A stretch of 12,992 nucleotides of DNA. It comes from Betaproteobacteria bacterium. Lineage in GTDB: Bacteria; Pseudomonadota; Gammaproteobacteria; Burkholderiales; SG8-41. Each line of letters opens with the position of its first letter. The first letter of the stretch is position 1. The notes beneath the pieces are model-generated. The model saw only the letters and a list, made by a program, of their open reading frames with translations. It was not told the origin of the DNA and made no database searches. The stretch covers positions 1-12,992 of the forward strand of contig JANXRI010000371.1 of NCBI GenBank assembly GCA_025353085.1. Direction: 5' to 3'. This document shows, piece after piece, positions 7,281-12,992 of the stretch. The position numbers and the translations under genes are program-made.

Positions 7281-7592
7281 ATGTATGCGGTCATTTCAAC
7301 CGGCGGTAAGCAATATCGTGTTGCATCCGGCGCAAAATTAAAAATCGAACAACTCGCGGCTGAAGTCGGTTCCGAAATCGTCATCGACCAGGTACTGATG
7401 GTCGCCGATGGTGAGAACGTCGCGCTGGGCACACCGCTCGTCGCAGGCGCCTCAGTAACCGCAAAAATCGTGTCACACGGCCGCGGCGACAAAGTGCACA
7501 TTTTCAAAATGCGGCGCCGCAAGCATTATCGCAAATCACAGGGACACCGCCAGAACTATACCGAGATCGAAATTCTCGGCATCGCAGGCTAA
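7281..7592 (+). CDS. rplU: 50S ribosomal protein bL21
   Basis: Ribosomal protein bL21 of 103 residues, the standard length. It binds 23S rRNA in the large subunit. The N-terminus MYAVISTGGKQYRV and the C-terminal basic stretch KMRRRKHYRKSQGHRQ are diagnostic, and the end IEILGIAG is typical. The start is the ATG at 7281, preceded by AAAGGG about 8 bases upstream; an in-frame upstream ATG at 7254 would add nine residues not found in the family. First gene after the strong promoter at 7204-7232, with rpmA next, the near-universal bacterial pairing. Confidence 0.98.
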   Translation: MYAVISTGGKQYRVASGAKLKIEQLAAEVGSEIVIDQVLMVADGENVALGTPLVAGASVTAKIVSHGRGDKVHIFKMRRRKHYRKSQGHRQNYTEIEILGIAG

Positions 7593-7604
7593 ACATATCG
7601 GCTG

Positions 7605-7623
7605 CCAGGGGCGAGCCCCCTGG
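7605..7623 (+). other. Hairpin between rplU and rpmA
   Basis: CCAGGGG (7605-7611) and CCCCTGG (7617-7623) form a perfect 7-base GC-rich stem with a 5-base loop, beginning 12 bases after the rplU stop. No T run follows, so it is not an intrinsic terminator. It could tune mRNA stability or the relative output of the two ribosomal proteins. Confidence 0.45.
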
Positions 7624-7663
7624 TAAATCAGCACATCAGGGGCAACCCTTAGGAGTAAGCACC

Positions 7664-7924
7664 ATGGCACACAAAAAAGCAGGCGGCAGTTCACGCAACG
7701 GCCGCGACTCGAACTCGAAGCGCCTCGGCGTAAAAGCGTACGGCGGCGAATTGATTACGGCCGGCAGTATCATCATCCGCCAGCGCGGCACGCAAGTGCA
7801 CCCGGGCGTGAACGTTGGAATCGGCAAAGATCACACGCTGTTTGCTCTGATCCCAGGCACTGTTCAGTTTGCGATCAAAGGGTCGGCCAGAAAAAGAACC
7901 GTGAATATTCTGCCCGCCGCGTAG
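7664..7924 (+). CDS. rpmA: 50S ribosomal protein bL27
   Basis: Ribosomal protein bL27 of 86 residues (85 in E. coli). Its flexible N-terminus reaches towards the peptidyl-transferase centre. The start MAHKKAGGSSRNGRDS and the middle RQRGTQVHPGVNVGIGKDHT are diagnostic. There is no N-terminal extension of the kind cleaved in Firmicutes. The ribosome site AGGAG lies 8 bases before the ATG. It is 71 bases after rplU, with a hairpin between, and is followed 20 bases later by a strong intrinsic terminator. The two-gene rplU-rpmA transcript therefore largely ends before obgE. Confidence 0.98.
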   Translation: MAHKKAGGSSRNGRDSNSKRLGVKAYGGELITAGSIIIRQRGTQVHPGVNVGIGKDHTLFALIPGTVQFAIKGSARKRTVNILPAA

Positions 7925-7944
7925 AGCAGGCTCTTCACGCATCT

Positions 7945-7974
7945 AAAAGCCCTGCCGCCGCGCAGGGCTTTTTT
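7945..7974 (+). terminator. Intrinsic terminator after rpmA
   Basis: AAAAGCCCTGC (7945-7955) pairs with GCAGGGCTTTT, leaving a short GC loop, and the stem runs directly into six Ts. A strong rho-independent terminator closing rplU-rpmA. The A run on the 5' side offers weaker potential on the opposite strand. Confidence 0.9.
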
Positions 7975-8106
7975 GTTTCTTTGGCGGGTGCGCTACAAGC
8001 AAAAATTTCGTTCGCGAGACCAATCGAAAAGAAGCGAGACGATCATGCATGACTTTCTACGAAATTTTGGCCGCGCAGAAATCGCGCTGGCTGCGGTCGC
8101 GCGCCG

Positions 8107-9183
8107 ATGAAGTTCATTGACGAAGCCACGGTCGAACTGCATGCCGGCAAAGGCGGTGACGGCTCGGCCTCGTTCCGCCGTGAGAAATTTGTGCCGCGCG
8201 GCGGGCCGGACGGCGGCGATGGTGGGCGCGGCGGCAGCCTCTTCGCGATAGCCGATCGCAATATCAACACGCTCGTCGATTACCGTTTCGCGCGCATTCA
8301 TCGCGCTAAAAACGGCGCGGCCGGTCGCGGTGCGGACTGCAATGGGAAATCGGCAGATGACGTGATACTCAGGGTACCGGTCGGCACGGTCATCACTGAC
8401 TTCGAGACCGGCGAAACGATCACGGACCTGGCGACGCACGAGCAGAAAGCGCTGCTCGCAAAAGGCGGCGATCGCGGTCTCGGTAATTTGAACTTCAAAT
8501 CGAGCACCAACCGGGCACCGCGCCAGTTCACGCGCGGCATGCATGGGGAATCGCGCAAATTGAAATTCGAGTTGAAGGTCTTGGCCGATGTCGGTTTGCT
8601 CGGCATGCCCAACGCAGGCAAGTCGACGTTTATCCGTGCTGTGTCAGCGGCTCGTCCGAAAGTTGCGGATTATCCATTCACTACTTTGCATCCCAACCTG
8701 GGCGTCGTGCGCGTCGATAACAATCGAAGTTTCGTGATTGCCGACATTCCCGGCTTGATCGAAGGTGCGGCCGAAGGCGCCGGTCTCGGTCATCAGTTCC
8801 TGCGCCATCTCGCACGCACGCGGCTGCTGCTGCATATCATCGATATTGCCCCGTTCGACGAGAACACCGATCCCGTCTCCGAAGCGCGCGCCATAGTCAA
8901 CGAACTGAAAAAATACGACGAAACGCTGTATGACAAGCCGCGCTGGGTAGTGTTAAACAAGGCCGACCTAATGGCGCCGGAAGCTCAGGCGAAGCGCGTC
9001 CAGCAGTTCCTGGCCGGTTTTGGATGGCATGACAAGAGCTTTATCATTTCCGCCTTAAGTGGCGAAGGCTGCAAGGAACTCACGTTTGCGATCATGCAAC
9101 ATCTCGATGTGACGCGTGACACCGCCACCGTTCAAAGCGAGGACGCGGAACCCGGCTCACGCTTGATGAATTCGAATTCCTGA
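8107..9183 (+). CDS. obgE: GTPase Obg/CgtA, ribosome assembly
   Basis: Essential Obg-type GTPase of 358 residues that acts in 50S subunit assembly and links growth to stress signals. The glycine-rich Obg fold occupies residues 1-~159 (GKGGDGSASFRREKFVPRGG near the start). The G domain follows: G1 GMPNAGKS (166-173), switch region YPFTTL, G3 DIPGL (D213), G4 NKAD (284-287) and G5 SAL. The C-terminal tail is short, acidic and of low conservation, as in other proteobacteria. There is no purine-rich ribosome site before the ATG; instead a 21-codon ORF (8045-8110) ends in an ATGA overlap with it. It lies 132 bases past the rpmA terminator, so it has its own promoter (not identified) or relies on read-through. 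proB follows 30 bases later on the same strand. Confidence 0.97.
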   Translation: MKFIDEATVELHAGKGGDGSASFRREKFVPRGGPDGGDGGRGGSLFAIADRNINTLVDYRFARIHRAKNGAAGRGADCNGKSADDVILRVPVGTVITDFETGETITDLATHEQKALLAKGGDRGLGNLNFKSSTNRAPRQFTRGMHGESRKLKFELKVLADVGLLGMPNAGKSTFIRAVSAARPKVADYPFTTLHPNLGVVRVDNNRSFVIADIPGLIEGAAEGAGLGHQFLRHLARTRLLLHIIDIAPFDENTDPVSEARAIVNELKKYDETLYDKPRWVVLNKADLMAPEAQAKRVQQFLAGFGWHDKSFIISALSGEGCKELTFAIMQHLDVTRDTATVQSEDAEPGSRLMNSNS

Positions 9184-9213
9184 GTCGCCGCGGTCGATTG
9201 CGTTAGAAATATC

Positions 9214-10332
9214 ATGAGTTCGGAATTCGCCAAAGCCAAACGCCTCGTTATCAAAGTCGGCAGCAGCCTGGTGACTAACCACGGGCAGGGACTCGACCAT
9301 GCCGCGCTCGCCCGCTGGGTCGGTCAGATCGCAGAGTTGCGAAAACTCGGCCGCGAGGTGCTGCTCGTATCGAGCGGTGCGATTGCCGAAGGTATGCAGC
9401 GCCTGGGTTGGAAGCGGCGGCCCGTCGCCGTGCATGAACTGCAGGCGGCCGCGGCCGTCGGCCAGATGGGATTGATCGAAGCTTACGAATCGCGTTTTCG
9501 GAAGCACGGGCTCATCACATCGCAAATCCTGCTGACGCACGAGGACATGGCGGACCGCAAACGGTATCTGAATGCGCGCTCCACTCTGCGCACGCTGCTC
9601 GATCTCGGCGTGATTCCAATCATCAATGAAAACGATACCGTCGCGACCGACGAAATTCGCGTTGGCGATAATGACACGCTCGGCGCCCTGGTCACCAACC
9701 TTATCGAGGCCGATGTACTGGTGATACTGACCGATCAGGCCGGGCTTTTCTCGGCGGATCCGCGCAAAGACCCCAACGCGACGCTCGTGCAAGAAGCCAG
9801 TGCGGGCGATCCTGAACTCGAAAAAATCGCCGGCGGCGCCGGCAGCGCCATCGGGCTTGGCGGCATGCTGACAAAGGTCCTGGCTGCCAAACGCGCGGCG
9901 CGCAGCGGCGCGCATACGATCATCGCATCAGGTCATGAAGAACAGGTCTTGGTGCGGCTTGCGCAAGGTGAGCGCATCGGCACCGTATTAAAGGCGACAA
10001 CTCAAACGCTGGCCGCGCGCAAGCAATGGCTCGCTGATCACCTGCAGATGCGCGGCAAACTGCTCCTCGACGCCGGCGCCGTCAAAGCATTACGCGATCA
10101 ACGCAAAAGTCTGCTGCCGATAGGCGTATACGAAGTAGCGGGCGAATTCGAGCGTGGTGAAGTCGTCGGCTGCTGCGATCCCGACGGCGCCGAGATCGCG
10201 CGCGGACTCGTTAATTACAGCTCGACTGAGGCCCGCCGCATCCTGAAAACACCCTCGAACGAGATTGAAGCCAAGTTGGGTTATGTCGACGAACCTGAAC
10301 TGATACACCGCGACAATCTGGTTTTGATGTAA
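9214..10332 (+). CDS. proB: Glutamate 5-kinase
   Basis: First enzyme of proline synthesis: it phosphorylates L-glutamate with ATP in the cytosol, and is usually feedback-inhibited by proline. At 372 residues it matches the E. coli length (367). The N-terminal amino-acid kinase domain (to ~265) shows KVGSSLVT (14-21), VSSGAIAEG, INENDTVATDEIRVGDND and LTDQAGLFSADPR; GSAIGLGGMLTK is the conserved glycine-rich loop. A C-terminal PUA domain (~280-360) is present (LLDAGAVKAL ... LLPIGVYEVAGEFERGEVV), so this is the long two-domain form. It lies 30 bases downstream of obgE, probably cotranscribed, an arrangement widespread in betaproteobacteria. The ribosome site is weak (TTAGAAA). proA is not in the window. 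It converges on the CNP1-like gene with 36 bases between stops and no clear terminator. Confidence 0.97.
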   Translation: MSSEFAKAKRLVIKVGSSLVTNHGQGLDHAALARWVGQIAELRKLGREVLLVSSGAIAEGMQRLGWKRRPVAVHELQAAAAVGQMGLIEAYESRFRKHGLITSQILLTHEDMADRKRYLNARSTLRTLLDLGVIPIINENDTVATDEIRVGDNDTLGALVTNLIEADVLVILTDQAGLFSADPRKDPNATLVQEASAGDPELEKIAGGAGSAIGLGGMLTKVLAAKRAARSGAHTIIASGHEEQVLVRLAQGERIGTVLKATTQTLAARKQWLADHLQMRGKLLLDAGAVKALRDQRKSLLPIGVYEVAGEFERGEVVGCCDPDGAEIARGLVNYSSTEARRILKTPSNEIEAKLGYVDEPELIHRDNLVLM

Positions 10333-10368
10333 ACCCGGGCGGAGTTCGCTGGTTTTTGACTGGCGGCG

Positions 10369-10926
10369 CTATCGGCGATTGCCGCTGCGTGGAGGCTGGC
10401 CGGCGGGCACTCCATACTTGAAGCGATTGAGCGCTTCTTTCGGCGACGCAACAGGACTGCCGTCAGGGCAAAAATAATTCGCATAAAGCACGCCGTACTG
10501 GCGATTCATATCCTTGTACTGGATGGTGCGCCAGACCGGCGCGCGCACGTTTGACCACGTGCCATCGCGACGGCCGAATGCGTAATACTTTTGCTCGAGG
10601 GTCTCGCAGAGGATGCCTTCGTAAGAGATATTCTCGGCGCCGCTCGCACTTTTGACAACGAGTGTGTAACGCACGATCCCGTCGTCGCCGATCAGGATTG
10701 AATTGGCATCGATAAAAAACCGGTTGCTGGTCGCGGCACTGGCCTCGAAAGGCAGCAGGTTTTCGGGCTTGGGCAGCGGTGGCAGCTTGACTTCGAGTTC
10801 GACGAATTCTTTTTTGTCCGGGTCTTCATCACCGCCGAATAATTTCAGTATCTGAGCTGACGCCATCAGCGGCAGCATCAGCGCACACGCGACCATGAGT
10901 TTCGGCAAGCTGCCCTTGAAAACCAT
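10369..10926 (-). CDS. CNP1-like family exported protein, function unknown
   Basis: A 185-residue protein resembling the CNP1-like family (cryptic neisserial protein), which has no known function. The N-terminus is a classical signal peptide: basic start, hydrophobic core 10-20, and an ASA-Q cleavage point after A24. C14 lies inside the hydrophobic core and is not a lipobox. The mature part begins with an acidic stretch (GGDEDPDKKEF), then a proline-rich segment and a compact domain with FFIDANSILIGDDGIVRYTLVV, and ends in a basic tail. C107 (ILCETLE) and C153 (YFCPDG) could form a disulfide in the periplasm. Only one base separates its ATG from the stop of the DUF3501 gene, and its GGAG ribosome site overlaps the end of that gene, so translation is coupled. 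In many betaproteobacteria the family sits next to proB; here it converges on proB. Confidence 0.8.
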   Translation of the reverse strand: MVFKGSLPKLMVACALMLPLMASAQILKLFGGDEDPDKKEFVELEVKLPPLPKPENLLPFEASAATSNRFFIDANSILIGDDGIVRYTLVVKSASGAENISYEGILCETLEQKYYAFGRRDGTWSNVRAPVWRTIQYKDMNRQYGVLYANYFCPDGSPVASPKEALNRFKYGVPAGQPPRSGNRR

Positions 10927-10927
10927 G

Positions 10928-11515
10928 TCAGCTCCGCAGATCCTCGAGCAGCGACGATTTTATCGCCGCCGGCAGGTGCTCGACCGCGGCGGTATAGGCA
11001 GAGTGATCGACGCCGAGTGCGATATCCGCGCCTGCCTTTAACCCGGCCACCATCGGTGCCGTCAATTCAAAACGCAAAAAGTGCACGGCCGAAGTTTTCT
11101 CGGCGTTGGCGCGCTCCATATCTTCGTCGGCGATTGCATATACACGGTCATTCCCGGCCACACCGGCCCACACGCGGTCTTCGATCCCGCGCAATATTGC
11201 GAGCTTGGTCTGGCGTTCCACGACATCCGGATATTCGATCAACATAGTCGCTTTCCAGTTGCTGCCGTCCGGCAGCAGAGGATTGTAAGCAGCCAGCTCT
11301 TCACGTATGCCCGCTTCTTCGAAAATGCGCTCGACGCGCAGCATTTCCTGAATCTGATAGCGTATCGTGAGTTCGTCTTCGAAGATAAGCGTCACGTGAT
11401 CACCGAGCGCAACGGTGCGATCTTTCTTGTGCGCGATGACCTGCGCCCGGAAATCTTGGCGCGCCTTTGCGTAGGCCTCAAGTGTCATCAGGCTGTCGGG
11501 TGTAATGTGCGGCAT
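10928..11515 (-). CDS. DUF3501 family protein, function unknown
   Basis: A soluble 195-residue protein matching DUF3501 by its start (MPHITPDSLMTLEAYAKAR) and the conserved middle (VTLIFEDELTIRYQIQEMLR, then NPLLPDGSNWKATMLIEY). It has no signal peptide, membrane segment or cysteine, so it cannot itself bind an Fe-S cluster through Cys. Conserved acidic residues and the late GVDHSAYT could hold a ligand, but that is speculation. I chose the ATG at 11515 because a strong AAGGA site lies 6 bases upstream; a longer in-frame ATG at 11551 would overlap the preceding gene. It is 19 bases after the Fe-S protein gene and one base before the CNP1-like gene. The family commonly travels with this Fe-S protein and rubrerythrin, suggesting a shared redox or stress role. 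Confidence 0.85.
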   Translation of the reverse strand: MPHITPDSLMTLEAYAKARQDFRAQVIAHKKDRTVALGDHVTLIFEDELTIRYQIQEMLRVERIFEEAGIREELAAYNPLLPDGSNWKATMLIEYPDVVERQTKLAILRGIEDRVWAGVAGNDRVYAIADEDMERANAEKTSAVHFLRFELTAPMVAGLKAGADIALGVDHSAYTAAVEHLPAAIKSSLLEDLRS

Positions 11516-11534
11516 CGACCTTCCTTTGTTGTGA

Positions 11535-12863
11535 TTACAGACCGTAGGCAATACGCAGCAACGCGAGCGGATGCTCTTTGCGCGCGCGCGATTCGCCCAT
11601 GCCCTGCTGGATATGCCGGCCCGCGATAGGACAATCGGAACTGATGAAATCGGGATCCGCCGCCGCCATCTGTTTGAACACAGGGCGGCCGATCTTCATC
11701 GATTGAGCAAAGTATTCGCTTTTAACGCCCCAGGTGCCGTCATGCCCCGAGCACCGCTCGATCGTGCTGACCTCTGTCGACGGTATCAGTGAAAGCATTT
11801 CGCGCGTTTTCTGGCCAACGTTCTGCACGCGCGAGTGGCACGGTATATGGTAGGCGACTTTGCCCAGGCCATTTTTGAAGCTGGTTTTCAGCAGCCCATC
11901 CTTATTACGCCTGATCAGGTATTCAAATGGATCAACCATCGCCGCCTGCACCGCTTTCACGTCCGCGTCATCCGGAAACATCAGCGGCAGCTCTTGCTTG
12001 AACATCAGCGTGCACGACGGAATCGCGGTCAAAATGGCGTAGCCCTGGCGCGCGAGACGTGCCAGCCGCGGGATGTTGATGTCTTTTAATTTTGCGACTG
12101 CATCGAGATCGCCCAGTTCCAGCTTGGGCATGCCGCAACACGCCTCTTTGTCGACGATGACAGCCGGAATTTCGTTGTGGGCGAGTATCTTCAAGAGATC
12201 GTGGCCCAAACCCGGCTCGTTGTAGTTGACATAGCAGGTCGCGAAAACAGCTACCTTGCCGGGCGTCAACTTACCGTCGCGCACCGCATACGATGCGTCC
12301 GGGGTCGCATACGCGCGAAATTTTTGCGCAGCATAGTCCGGTAACACGCGGTCTTTATGTATACCCAGCACTTTGTCCATTGCGAGACGCGCGAGCGGGG
12401 CCTTGTTTGCGGCATTCACGAACTGCACGACCACGGGAATCGTCGCGAGCCTGCCCAATGCGTCGGTCGACGACAGCAGCTTGTCGCGAGTCGACGTGCC
12501 GCCTTTTTTGTATTTGAGCGCTTTGGCCCGCAGCATCAGATGCGGAAAATCGACATTCCATGGGTGCGGCGGTACATACGGGCACTTGGTCATGTAACAC
12601 GTGTCGCACAGATAGCAGCGATCGACGACTTCAATGAAGCGATTTTTGTCGACGCCGTCGATCTCGCCGGTCTTGCCCTCGTCAATCAGATCGAATAGAT
12701 GCGGGAACGCAGTGCAAAGATTCACGCAGCGCCGGCAGCCGTGACAAATATCGAACACGCGCTCGAGCTCTGCGACGACTTTGGGCTCGTTGTAAAAGTC
12801 GGGCTCCTGCCAGCCCAGCGGATGACGGGTCGGCGCTTCGAGGCTGCCTTCGCGCATGGTCAT
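11535..12863 (-). CDS. Heterodisulfide reductase/GlpC-related Fe-S protein
   Basis: A cytosolic protein of 442 residues with a two-cluster ferredoxin-like N-terminus and two C-terminal CCG-type modules. Cluster ligands: C40-x2-C43-x2-C46-x3-C50 (CHGCRRCVNLC) and C83-x2-C86-x2-C89-x4-C94 (CYLCDTCYMTKC). The first CCG module has Cys in FATCYVN, then 31 residues, CCG, and a later PSC. The second has IPCHSR, 28 residues, then CSGHDG in place of CCG, and a later SDC. This design resembles GlpC and HdrB/HdrD, which pass electrons through Fe-S clusters to a disulfide or quinone, but no partner dehydrogenase is present, so substrate and partner are unknown. I chose ATG 12863 because the longer frame would cross the rubrerythrin terminator; ATG 12857 is an alternative with a better GAAAG site. 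Known companions are rubrerythrin upstream and DUF3501 downstream. Confidence 0.88.
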   Translation of the reverse strand: MTMREGSLEAPTRHPLGWQEPDFYNEPKVVAELERVFDICHGCRRCVNLCTAFPHLFDLIDEGKTGEIDGVDKNRFIEVVDRCYLCDTCYMTKCPYVPPHPWNVDFPHLMLRAKALKYKKGGTSTRDKLLSSTDALGRLATIPVVVQFVNAANKAPLARLAMDKVLGIHKDRVLPDYAAQKFRAYATPDASYAVRDGKLTPGKVAVFATCYVNYNEPGLGHDLLKILAHNEIPAVIVDKEACCGMPKLELGDLDAVAKLKDINIPRLARLARQGYAILTAIPSCTLMFKQELPLMFPDDADVKAVQAAMVDPFEYLIRRNKDGLLKTSFKNGLGKVAYHIPCHSRVQNVGQKTREMLSLIPSTEVSTIERCSGHDGTWGVKSEYFAQSMKIGRPVFKQMAAADPDFISSDCPIAGRHIQQGMGESRARKEHPLALLRIAYGL

Positions 12864-12878
12864 GCTTTCATGGAAATT

Positions 12879-12914
12879 AAAAGAAAAAGGCGAAAGACTC
12901 TGCAGTCTTCCGCC
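12879..12914 (-). terminator. Intrinsic terminator after rubrerythrin
   Basis: On the minus strand GGCGGAAGACT pairs with AGTCTTTCGCC (11 pairs, one of them G-T) around loop GCAG, and the stem runs into TTTTTCTTTT. A strong rho-independent terminator 20 bases after the rubrerythrin stop and 25 bases before the Fe-S protein start, so downstream genes depend on read-through or a very close promoter. Confidence 0.88.
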
Positions 12915-12934
12915 TTGTTGCAACCGTCCGGTGA

Positions 12935-12992
12935 TCAGTCGGTTAATGCGTCGAGCGACTTCTGAAAGCGGTTGGCGTGCGAGCGTTCGGCT
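12935..12992 (-). CDS. Rubrerythrin, C-terminal end only
   Basis: Only the last 18 codons and the stop are inside the window; the gene enters from the right edge. The visible end AERSHANRFQKSLDALTD resembles the C-terminal helix of rubrerythrin-type diiron proteins, where a late acidic residue and His sit in an E-x2-H arrangement (here ERSH). Rubrerythrins reduce hydrogen peroxide in the cytosol. The call leans on this short match and on the known pairing of rubrerythrin with the Fe-S and DUF3501 genes that follow. A good terminator comes directly after it. Confidence 0.62.
   Translation of the reverse strand, partial: AERSHANRFQKSLDALTD

Noticed and set aside
7993..8544. Minus-strand open frame of 183 codons covering the obgE upstream region
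   Set aside because: Mostly antisense to obgE. The part outside obgE shows no start signal or domain.
9157..9915. Minus-strand open frame of 252 codons
   Set aside because: Antisense to proB and the obgE end, with no domain features; a codon-bias shadow.
12864..12923. N-terminal extension of the Fe-S protein to an ATG at 12923
   Set aside because: The added 20 codons run through the terminator hairpin and T run; family members begin near the MREGSLEAPTRHP stretch.

Overview
The window looks like chromosomal DNA from a betaproteobacterium (GC-rich, roughly 58% by eye). The signs are the block ispB | rplU-rpmA-obgE-proB, the PP0621-pilS-pilR-ampD block, a CNP1-like secreted protein (a family named from Neisseria) and a long-form NrdA. 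I would not name a genus. No insertion sequence, phage, CRISPR or transfer signature is visible, and coding density is high.

Layout. 1-1520 (minus): most of nrdA, running off the left edge, with a well-formed sigma70 promoter and two apparent NrdR boxes upstream. 1950-5825 (minus): a compact block PP0621-like small membrane protein -> pilS -> pilR -> ampD. It links type IV pilus regulation with a cytosolic muropeptide amidase. 6017-6093 (minus): tRNA-Pro(CGG). 6138-7106 (minus): ispB, a long-chain polyprenyl diphosphate synthase for the quinone side chain. Divergent to it, 7204-10332 (plus): a near-consensus promoter, rplU (bL21), rpmA (bL27), an intrinsic terminator, then obgE (ribosome-assembly GTPase) and proB (glutamate 5-kinase). 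10369-12992 (minus, converging on proB): rubrerythrin (only its C-terminus is in the window) -> intrinsic terminator -> two-cluster Fe-S protein related to heterodisulfide reductase/GlpC -> DUF3501 protein -> CNP1-like exported protein.

How the genes fit together. Most of the window is housekeeping: dNTP synthesis, translation and ribosome assembly, quinone side chain, proline synthesis and cell-wall recycling. PilS/PilR is the one clear signalling module. The least understood part is the right-hand rubrerythrin / Fe-S / DUF3501 / CNP1-like cluster, which reads like a redox or peroxide-stress unit of unknown chemistry. It is the best candidate here for an undescribed system. Smaller points of interest are the NrdR-box pair on the nrdA promoter, the PP0621-like metal-site protein four bases ahead of pilS, a leader ORF overlapping the start of obgE, and a terminator inside the rubrerythrin operon.

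Many long open frames lie antisense to or out of frame with these genes. They are by-products of the GC-rich codon bias and are not annotated.
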